A DNA stretch of 64,000 nt from Lutraria lutraria (taxonomy: Eukaryota > Mollusca > Bivalvia > Venerida > Mactridae), in assembly GCA_964023205.1 (NCBI GenBank), contig OZ026843.1, positions 1,845,029 to 1,909,028 of the forward strand, written 5' to 3'. The position numbers and the translations under genes were made by a program. Positions within the stretch are counted from its first letter, which is position 1; every line of letters starts with the position of its first letter. The notes beneath the pieces were generated by a model. That model had not been told where the DNA came from. It did no database searches and saw nothing but the letters and a program-made list of their open reading frames with translations. This document shows, piece after piece, positions 13,030-22,085 of the stretch.

Positions 13030-14040
13030 CAAGAGGGCCATGATGGCCCTATATCGCTCACCAGATAAAAAGACTCTTAGAACAATTATCATGAGCCTTT
13101 GTTGTTAAATTAAGTGACCCTGGGGCGGGGCCAATTTTGCCCCTACAGCAAAAATTTAATCCAACTTGGTAGATGACCACCGGACAATGTTACACACAAT
13201 ACATGTAAGCTCTAGGCCTTGAAGTTTAGGACAAGAAGATTTTCTTGTTTTCCAATATAAGCCTATATAAATCATGTGAACCCCGGGGCGGGGCTAATTT
13301 TCACCCTGGGCCATACTTTTAACAGACTTGGTAGAGGTCCACTAGACAATGCCTCATACCAAATATCTTAGCTCTATGTCTTGTGGTTTCGGACAAGGAA
13401 GATTTTTTCAATTTTCCTAAATAGATTGGAGTAAAGGGCAGGGCCAATTTTGACCCCAGGGCAATAATTTGAACAAACTTGTAAGAGGTCCACTAGATAA
13501 TGCTACATACAAACTATCTATGCTCTATGCATTGCAGATTCTGACAAGAAGATTAAATTTTCCTATATAAGCCTATATGAATCAAGTGACCCTGGGGTGG
13601 GGCCAATTTTGACCCTAAGGCAATAATTTTAATAAAAAACTTGGAAGAGGTCCACTAGACAATTTTACACACCAAATATATAAACTTGAGGCATTGTAGT
13701 TTCTGACAAGAAGATTTTAAAAATTTCCCAGTATAAGTCTTTGTAAAATCAAGTGACCCCTGGGGTGGGGCCAATTTTGAACCTAAGGCAATAATTTGAA
13801 CAAACTTGGTCGAAGTGCACTAGACAATGCTACACATAAAATATCTAAGCTCTAGGCCCGTGGTTTTGGACAAGAAGATTTTTAAAGTTTTTCCTATTGG
13901 TTGCCATGAGTTTTAATGAAATTATATTTTAACTTAAAACTTTGGTAGAGCTTCATGCAAGGAACATCCATGCAAAGTTTCGTTGAAATGTGATTCTGAT
14001 ACATTTCTGAGTGATTGGGTGTTTAATATTCCGGGTCGGT
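13030..14040 (-). mobile_element. HINE-like element copy 2, 5' end missing
   Basis: It begins with the reversed 3' end CAAGAGGGCCATGATGGCCC and CGCTCACC. About five tandem units of 150-170 bp follow, each with GGGGCCAATTTTGACCC, AATAATTTGAACAAACTTGG and GACAAGAAGATTTT. The terminal GGTGAGCT hairpin found in copies at 31113 and 46704 is absent. Instead the sequence runs into a GGCCGCC-rich array. Confidence 0.75.
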
Positions 14041-14430
14041 GAAAAAACTAAGTTTTCGGCGAAATTGCGTACCTACGATAAAGTGATTTTTTGCGACTTT
14101 TTCCGTCCAAAATAGTTTCTAATGCTCATAGAACGTGATTCTGATGCATTTCTGGGCGATTGGGGGTATAAAATTCTAGGCCGCTAGGCCGCTGAAAACG
14201 TGAAGTTGGCGGCCTAGCGGCGTAACTATGAAAAAATGAATTTTTGCGACTTTTTCCGCCCAAAATAGTTTCTAATGCATGTAGAATGTGATTCTGATGA
14301 ATTTCTGGGCGATTGGGGGTATAAAATTCTAGGCCGCCAACTTCACGCCGCTAGGCCGCCAGGCCGCCAACTTCACGCCACCAGGCCGCTATGCCGCCAA
14401 CTTCACGCCGCCAGGCCGCCAACTTCACAA
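14041..14430. repeat. GC-rich GGCCGCC/AACTTCAC array
   Basis: Imperfect repeats of AGGCCGCCAACTTCACGCCG (14330-14430) follow two diverged units of about 110 bp containing TTTTTGCGACTTTTTCCG and TCTGGGCGATTGGG. It is much more GC-rich than its surroundings. No coding frame of note. Confidence 0.7.
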
Positions 14431-14912
14431 ACATAAACATTACTTATGTTGATAAAAAAAAGCAAATTACATTGAACGCTTGCTTTAAATAGCATAAAGG
14501 CATGAAATGGCAATTTTATTCTAGAAAAAAAGCAAGGACATGTACAGTCAAACATGTGAACAATATCCATCCTTGAGGAAATTAATAATAATTAATGACG
14601 ATTTTCTAAAAATATATCACTTTTCACAAGGTGGTTTTATACGGAGGTGTCGCAAACGCAAGTTTTTATTTTACTAATGTGTTTCTTTATTCCGTGTTTA
14701 GAACAAGATGAGTGATACACAGCTTCGAATTTGAGATGGACAAGGTTCTCAAAACATATTAGTATTTTGTCATTTATTATTTTCTGATTAAATCACCAAT
14801 GATGACATGCTACATATTGTCAGTATGATTGATTTTTTTTTTCATTTTAATGTCTGTGAATATTTGCGTTATAGAAAAACTTTATATTGTTTTCCTATAA
14901 GTAAGCATACAC
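14431..14912. other. Intergenic, no recognised feature
   Basis: AT-rich; nothing recognised. Confidence 0.4.
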
Positions 14913-15066
14913 TTAACCCTTCCACGAGGAACGACAATGTCTCAAACATGTGGAGGAAAATCGATATTGATGTCAAATTTTCATAGTAGGCTATGACCTA
15001 CCGCGGCCGGGAATCGAACACGGAGTGAAGGGTGACAAATTCAGCAACCAAAACCGCGGCTCATCA
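14913..15066 (-). mobile_element. tRNA-derived SINE, copy 2
   Basis: Read on the minus strand it gives GAGCCGCGGTTTTGG, then a B-box-like GTGTTCGATTCCCGG, then GCGGTAGGTCATA and the tail TTTTCCTCCACATG. This is the order seen at 8846-9008. The A-box is degenerate. Confidence 0.7.
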
Positions 15067-15445
15067 TCTAATTGGAATGGAAAATACACCTGAAGGGAGA
15101 AAAAAAACAGTAAAATTCAAATTTAATCCATGTATAATCTTACGTCGTGATTCAACTTTTTACAATGTCACAAACGCGTATAAAATTCCTAATTCAAATA
15201 TAACATCTGTAGCACATTTTTTGTATATCATAGTCTTGGTTAACAAAATGGAGAAGAAATGATGACATAAAACGAAAGGCCGGTTCGTTTGGTCAAACGG
15301 AAGAGCTACCGGAAGAGGCAGAGGTCTTCCTAACAGTTCGATTAGTCATCTTCTAATTTTAGAAGCTCTTCTATCTGTTCCGCCCGATGGTTAGAAGAGA
15401 TGGCAGAGATACTAGTTATGTGACCAAACAGCATGACAATTAATT
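15067..15445. other. Intergenic, no recognised feature
   Basis: No feature recognised beyond a 76-codon ORF that starts inside the SINE and has no motif. Confidence 0.4.
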
Positions 15446-16579
15446 CAGGGGTGTAAAAATCCACTCGTCCGCTCGTATTTGCGATTAAGTTTCATGGTCG
15501 GACGAGCGATATTTCAAATAACAGTCGTCCGACCGGACGACTAAGTTTCATAGTCTCAATTAATCTTAAGTTTTTGCAAGAATAAGTTTTCGATCGGTAA
15601 ATAAATCATGTTCACCAAACGCTTTACTTTAGCAAGTCCTGCAGGACGACTAAATGCAAAATGTTGGTCGTGCTTACATAAAGTTTGGTCGTCCTCACAT
15701 TTTTTCTAACTTTGCTCACATCTGTACAATGTTACATCATATTGCTTATAACAGGGGTGTGGAAATATTGTTTTCTACTCGTCACATCGAAGATAAGATA
15801 CCGCAATTACAGGTTCACATTAAACACCTTTTAGATGACGCACGGTTTCACCATGTGGTGCTGTTATCCGAAAATGTTCGTCCGAAATTTATATACTTCA
15901 TGGAAATATAAGTGTAACAACCGTTTTTGAAAATTAACGAGTCTTAAATTTTTTGTTGGTCATAATGCTTAATGCAACATTATATTGTAGTTAATATTCA
16001 ATAAATACTATCAAGACATGTGAATATCAAGTAAAGTGTATAGCGATTTTCGGAAATACGACCAGCACCGTAGATTTTTATTAAATTCCAATGACGCAGA
16101 ATCACAGCTTGGGGCAATTAAAATTGGTGTTGATAGATGCAAACAAACAACATGCATCGTCATGGTCAATTTAAAATATCATACAAGACTCGGGAGACGG
16201 ATTTTAATTGCATCTGCTTTGTAATGACAGACGACATGACGTGACAAACTTAGACTGTGTTCCGAACTCGAAAAATCTACCATGAAAAATGCGGTAGACG
16301 GTGCAACACTGCATACCAGTCTACGCACTTTTCGCTACTTGACCGACCAAGAGCGTTGCTATGACGATAGCTAGGCATATTTACCTCCCTTGCTAAAGTA
16401 AAGCGTTTGGTGAACATGATTTATTTACCGATCGAAAACTTATTCTTGCAAAAACTTAAGATTAATTGAGACTATGAAACTTAGTCGTCCGGTCGGACGA
16501 CTGTTATTTGAAATATCGCTCGTCCGACCATGAAACTTAGTCGCAAATACGGGCGGACGAGTGGATTTTTACACCCCTG
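15446..16579. mobile_element. 1.13-kb element with about 190-bp inverted ends
   Basis: The left arm 15446-15634 starts CAGGGGTGTAAAAATCCACT. The right arm 16389-16579 is its near-identical reverse complement. The CAGGGGTG terminus resembles hAT ends, but I could not find the 8-bp target duplication (AATTAATT versus CACGTTTT). The 750-bp interior holds an 85-codon ORF (15654-15911) without recognisable transposase residues, so the element is probably non-autonomous. Confidence 0.85.
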
Positions 16580-17870
16580 CACGTTTTAAATCTTCGATAC
16601 TTTATCCAAACAGAATAACAATGGAAATGCTTGACCATACGTACATTTGAATAATGTTAATCATATAAGATGTATAGAACTCAGTCTGCGGTCAGTTTTT
16701 TGTCTAATAAGTTAGTCATGGTTGTACGAATGTTTTCGTCCCTGGCGAGTAGTTTTATTCTCTTTAATCATTAAATCGAAATGCATGATATAAATAGGCA
16801 CGTGTCTCCCACCTAATAAAATTAGGCCATTTCTTCAAGTACGAGAGAAGCAAACTATATAGTATGTTTACATTAGGTAAATACAAGTACATTCTTCTTG
16901 TGAATTTCCTATCTTACAATGCTAACATTACGAATAAAAAACAAAACTGACAATAATTTCTCGCATCTTTTCCGTGCAATTCAGGAACTAAAATACTGCA
17001 TACATCTGTCAACTAAAACTGATCACATACATTCGTATTTGTAATTCTACATTTTAATCAATCTGTGTTTAGTGCATGCTTTCCCATATTCATATCTATA
17101 AAATATTTATAAAGATGTAAGACTTAGTATATTACATACTGCTGGCATAGTACCTAAAATCGGATCTATTTGCATGTAGTATGCCTTCGGATTGTTAAAC
17201 TGTCTGTACACAATAAGAAAGGAACATATATTAAACAAATTTAAATTATTATGGACGTTCTTTTTCGTAGAATGATATCGTCAAATCGGTTAACAGTTTC
17301 CTTCCGCAGTGCCACTTTTATATCCTGGAAGTTAAGCTACTCTCAAAGGTCTAGAGATTCCAAAAGTACGTAAGCATGACGCTATATGATTTACTGGTGT
17401 TGTTTCTGCCTAACCAGTTTTATTGAACACGACTTAATTATTCACCATAACGATGTTGTTTGTGCATGGCATTGCGACAGCATTCTCAATTGAAATAATC
17501 GATTGTTTTCAAGTGAACACTTTGTTAAAGACATTTGAATTTGTGTTTGCTACTTTTTTAAAACTAAAATGCATTAACTAATGCTGAAGCCGCCGTAACA
17601 CTGAAACACACCTAAGTATTCGTGCATGCTGCAAAAAGTATATTATACACTGAATAATGACTGACAAGATAGTGACAACAAATAATTAAACATGTACATG
17701 AACATAATTATCTATGCATGACTGTAAGATGAATAGCTAACTGAATTCAAAGTAGAGCAAAAGATAAGAGACATCTACTAGGGCTTCATTCTATAAAGAA
17801 ATAGCTGGAATGTTTTAATTCAAATCTTATCTTAATATAAAAGCAATACCAAAATTCAGAGAGTCATTTA
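16580..17870. other. Intergenic, no recognised feature
   Basis: AT-rich; no ORF above 60 codons and no matched repeat. Confidence 0.4.
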
Positions 17871-18125
17871 CTAAAATATAATAATTGTGTTATCTTCTAG
17901 GTGTATCCTATGCTTCATTTTGTTGCATCTTCCTAAGTCTGTGTCTCCTGTAGAAAACATGTCTTTATGTTTCATCAATAACTGTTGGTTATAATTGGTT
18001 GTACTCTTGGATGGTGTATTTTCAATCGTATGTTGTTCTATTCTTTTTATCAGCTCATTAAGTTTCAATAACGGTTCCTTCATATCTGTTAGTACCAATT
18101 TCTGGTTGATTTCTGACTTTTTGCA
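17871..18125 (-). pseudogene. Ty3/gypsy pol remnant, segment upstream of RT
   Basis: The minus-strand frame reads KHKDMFSTGDTDLGRCNKMK, the conserved gypsy segment just before the reverse transcriptase fingers (typically a DVFS..DTDLG.T...KH.I pattern). It is preceded by a helical leader (LNELIKRIEQ). The frame ends at 17871 before any RT motif. In gypsy this piece lies N-terminal to RT and RNase H, yet here it is downstream on the minus strand of the RNase H piece at 18360-18900. The locus is therefore rearranged or holds two fragments. Confidence 0.7.
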
Positions 18126-18359
18126 ATCTTACATGGCTACAAAGTGTCCTTAATATAATCTCGTAATGTCCAAATTAAGTATTATTTCTTAATTTCTTCT
18201 GACATTTTGTAAATGGCACGATTATCTATTTCCTAAATGATAGAATCTTCCATCTGACATTTCCTTACCTGTCAATGCTTCTCTTTGTGCCATAGATGTA
18301 CTTGTGTCATCTGTGATATCACAAAACGACACGCAATGCTTCAGCATAAGCAATATATT

Positions 18360-18900
18360 GCATGGGAGAACATAGATCATATATAATACCAAATTCAAAT
18401 TATCCTACAGCTGTCGGCCAACGCTAGCCAGTAGCACCTAATTACGCTACTGTAAGTATTTGAGTGATTATGTTTTGTCTGTACAGTCCATGAAGTTCTT
18501 CTTCATTAAATCATCTCAAAATGTACCCATTATAAGCCATTGAAAAGTTATTAATTCTAATTCAAAGGCTGAGTTTCTCTCTAATCTTTGTAAACGTCTG
18601 TTGGTGTATACACTTACTTTCCTTTTATGAACTTGTGTTTGATATAGAACAGCACCTAATTCTATCCCTAAGGCACATGTATGCAACATGAATGGTTCAT
18701 TATTTAAAGTCTAGACACGCCTAAATTGTTGGTGATGTTAAAATCTCTTTTAAGAGATTTAATATTTTCTCTTGTTTAGATCCCCTGTTCCATTCCTTAG
18801 ACATATGTTTTTTTCTTTCCATTTTGTTGGTGGCAGTGGGTCAGTTAGTGTTTTTTTGTAATCTTTTAAGGTATTAGCTGTCTAATGTCCAAAATTATTA
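18360..18900 (-). pseudogene. Ty3/gypsy pol remnant: RT thumb/connection and RNase H
   Basis: Reading minus strand from about 18830: a KQEKILNLLKEILTSPTI segment (RT thumb/connection), then PFMLHTCALGIELGAVLYQT, which matches the start of gypsy RNase H. The catalytic Asp of the usual HTDAS is replaced by Cys here. RLERNSAFELELITFQW follows, then after a frameshift LGATG*RWPTAV, matching the LDATGQRW region. Several stops and frameshifts make it non-functional. Presumed to be an old retrotransposon fragment; no LTRs found. Confidence 0.75.
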
Positions 18901-19473
18901 TCTCCAAATGGGGCGGACAAATTTTGAAAACCTAATATAATTTAAAATATAATATTTGTAGGTTTCCATGATAGAAAATGATTGATCGTGAAATATATAT
19001 AAATCACTCTGAAATGTCTACAGAAATTAATACTTTATAGCTCACCGGATGGATCAGGTAAGCTTTTATCAGGTTGAGGACCACTTCTTTTCTGGCAATA
19101 ATAGCTTAAACAAGCTATAATAGCTCCATCAAGCTATACAATATATAAGAAATAATATTAAATTCACTTACTTTACATGTTTATCCGAACTATCGAACTT
19201 AGACGAACTGTATGCAATTTCAATTTTCACTGACAATATCATCACGGCATTACAAACACTGTTTCAGACTCCGCATTGGCGAGAAATTACTTGGAAAAAG
19301 GTGTGAATTCTGAAAATTACCTGCAATATAGTCGTTTATGGGTAGTTTTGAAACGTGGTCTTTTTCGCAATAGTTGTATCTGTTATGGAAATGAAACTTC
19401 AGCTGAGGTTGATGATAAAAAAACGATCATGTTGAACGGTATTTTTTGTTTTAATTAGTACAAGGTGTTGTAA
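18901..19473. other. Intergenic; contains a HINE 5'-end stub
   Basis: At 19039-19075 an AGCTCACC...AGGTAAGCTTTTATCAGG stretch matches the HINE 5' hairpin, but no HINE body follows. The rest is AT-rich. A 60-codon ORF at 19276-19458 has no recognised motif. Confidence 0.45.
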
Positions 19474-19918
19474 AAATACTCGCCAAAAATATTGATGTAT
19501 GAAAATATGGTCGGACCCCAAAATTTAAATAAAAAATATATCAAAATTGTGCTTCCACTTCCGTTCTGTGAAGCACTTTCTTCCTTTCTATCTAGCTCGT
19601 GCAACACTACATATAGAAAAACATGATATCATGGTATGTTTGATATTTCATTTATCAATTGATAAATTCATTTACCAGAACTTAGAAGAATAAACTTTAA
19701 AGCAATTAAATAACATCATTCATCATCATCATCACTCGAATCTTCTTCTTTACCTACAAATAATAGAACACTTATCAATTACATATGTGCAATAACTGCA
19801 GTTATAGTGATATCATGAAACATTCAGTGACAATGAAACATGTAGATTGTTATTTTATAACAATCAATAATTAGTACATGTAGTTTGATTATTATTGTTT
19901 TTATAAATACCTTTCTAA

Positions 19919-20170
19919 ATGGAAAATGAGCACTACTTCGTGAAAATAAAAAGCAGAAATTGTATTACAATTTATTTGATTTTGCAGACAAGCAAGAGAA
20001 ATAATCCAGGGGTCAACCACATCGTGCAAAAGCACACCATAGTGGAATCGTGTCGACAGAGACGTGCTCAAAATTTGCATAAACGTAAACCCACCATTTT
20101 GAAGAAGGCATTACTACTAAAGTGTGTGCTTACCAAATGTCCTCAGCTGTTGAATTCTCTAATAAAATGA
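19919..20170 (+). CDS. Possible exon, basic peptide, function unknown
   Basis: An 83-codon frame. An acceptor-like TTTGATTTTGCAG at about 19977-19989 precedes a basic stretch (RQRRAQNLHKRKP). It may be an exon of the plus-strand gene inside the 5.4-kb element, upstream of the PHD-like exon. No domain recognised and no matching donor established. Confidence 0.25.
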   Translation: MENEHYFVKIKSRNCITIYLILQTSKRNNPGVNHIVQKHTIVESCRQRRAQNLHKRKPTILKKALLLKCVLTKCPQLLNSLIK

Positions 20171-20839
20171 CAACTTCGGAACCAGGGTTCCCACGCTACC
20201 AGGAAAACGGGAAAATGTTTTATAAACTGTATTATACGGTAGTTAATTCGTTATTCTTTACTTGAAATTCACAATATTTTACAATTTCGCATATGTATAC
20301 GCGTTGAATGTTATCACATAACCTGCGGTCCAGGAATGCCGTAAACCCGTGCCGGAAATATCGTTCGGCACTGCCAAACCGTGCAATAAACATTCAAATT
20401 AGCCAAATCACCACATTTGCATATTTTGTATTACTACGCTACTACGATATTTGTAAACATGGCCGACTTTCGATTTTTCATGATTAATATTCATAATATG
20501 AATAAAATTATGTTTGTGTAAATAAAATAACGATTTTATGTCTTTTATCTTGCATTTTATTGCCAAGCGATTAATAGAAACATGCACTACTTTTTTGCGG
20601 TAGCGCACAGTATTGAACAGTCTGCACTAGACGTCTTGTATAAAGGTCATCCTATAGTCTGTTTCATTTTCTGTGATCGTTTTTACGGTTATGTGATAAA
20701 TATAATCTTACATTCGTGCTCATTCCTAACCATTTTTATTAAACTCGTTGACAAAAACATATTGTTTAGTCAACTCGTTTAATAAAAATGGTATTTACTA
20801 TACACAAATGCAGTCACACTAAATTACCATTAAATGTAA

Positions 20840-21187
20840 ATGTTCGGTTATTACTGCATGACACTAAAAGTAAGTTCTACATTGTTTATACATAGGTGTA
20901 GATCAGATGCCCAATCAACATATACTTTCGAAGCTCAGAATGAAATCGAAATTCAAGTCTATGGAGAGGCTCCAGAGCCTCATTTTAACAATGGTACTGA
21001 GGATACTGTAAAGTCTTCGAGACTCAAGGTCGAAAAGGAAATAGAACTATGTAAAGTTTGCCGCAAAGATTCAATAAAAAAGAGGCAGAGGTGTAACTAT
21101 TGGGTACAGTCTATCTGTATAGGAAATGTTGCAAAGAAAGAGACTGATTTTAAAAATATTAAATATTTTTGCCCAGAACATAAATAG
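20840..21187 (+). CDS. PHD-finger-like exon in the 5.4-kb element
   Basis: A frame of 115 codons ending in TAA at 21185-21187. The likely exon begins after an AG near 20900, so the first 20 or so codons may be intron. After an acidic linker, the C-terminus has ELCKVCRK, then RCNYWVQSICIG, then KYFCPEH. This is the C-x2-C ... W-(H)-x2-C ... F-C-P-x-H layout of a PHD finger, with the usual His of WVH replaced by Gln and at least one Cys of the knuckle not evident. PHD fingers read histone tails and occur in several transposon proteins. It faces the minus-strand gene tail to tail. It could be an active variant or a decayed copy. Confidence 0.5.
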   Translation: MFGYYCMTLKVSSTLFIHRCRSDAQSTYTFEAQNEIEIQVYGEAPEPHFNNGTEDTVKSSRLKVEKEIELCKVCRKDSIKKRQRCNYWVQSICIGNVAKKETDFKNIKYFCPEHK

Positions 21188-21653
21188 ATTTAAAAAATAA
21201 ATATGATCAAATATGAATGCACGTACTTTTAATATCCTTCAACTGTGACTGTAACACCAAAGCTTCGTCTGGGTAATTATTTTTTTGAATATCTCTTATC
21301 ATTTGTTCAATTATATTTGTTATTTGTTTTTTTTCTCAATGTCATGGAAATTACTTCTGTCATAAGGTGTAACGAATACTGGATCTAATTTTTTTTCCTG
21401 GCGCATTTCCATCTTTGATGCCATTCAGGTATTCCTCTATGTTATTATTGCAGGTGGTTTGAAAAGAAAGTAATCCTGTTGTCAGGCTTACACCAGACAG
21501 TGAACAATGACTTCTCAAACATATAATAATTTCAATTATTTTGATTATATAGTGGCATTTCATAAACAACCTGATAGATAATCATTTGATTAATAATATT
21601 GAAATAATCGTTTATTATCGTTTAAATTGACACATTAACAATCACACTTACTG

Positions 21654-21669
21654 TCCCCCCCCCCCCCTA
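21654..21669. repeat. C homopolymer
   Basis: A run of about 14-15 C residues, unusual in this AT-rich window and prone to sequencing error. Confidence 0.8.
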
Positions 21670-21949
21670 GATTTGTCAGGTATTCAGACGTTCTTAACTT
21701 AACTCTCTACTCCATCACTTCAGTGGTAATATCTCTTTGATATATCTTATCATTTTCGTTTGATTTAGACAATGCAATATCTGTTCGTGTCTTTATCTGA
21801 AACATATGATAAATATGTACATACAATAACACATCTTTAAAGTAAATTGAATTGTATATAATGATAAAAATATAGAATCATTTCTATTTTGATAACTTGT
21901 TTACCTCTCTGTCTGGGATTTGACAAGTCTGTTATACATCTTGTTTTAA

Positions 21950-22085
21950 CTACAGTACAACCTCTGTAGTTTACAGGTTGTCGATCTACAGAGGTTTAAT
22001 CTAGAATAAATATCAAATTTTGAATGTGTTGTTATAGAGAGGTTGTTGCTATACAGAGGGCCGCTCTGGAGAGGTCTTACTGTAC
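21950..22085. mobile_element. Mariner-type MITE, about 135 bp
   Basis: The ends TACAGTACAACCTCT and AGAGGTCTTACTGTA are inverted repeats. The interior has further inverted ACAGAGG/CCTCTGT motifs. The TACAGTRRAACCTCT terminus is one I associate with Tc1/mariner MITEs in many animals. It is nested in the 5.4-kb element, between exons C and D of the minus-strand gene. Confidence 0.6.

Noticed and set aside
15446..16579. hAT membership for the 1.13-kb element
   Set aside because: Ends look hAT-like, but the flanks AATTAATT and CACGTTTT do not form an 8-bp duplication and no transposase is seen.
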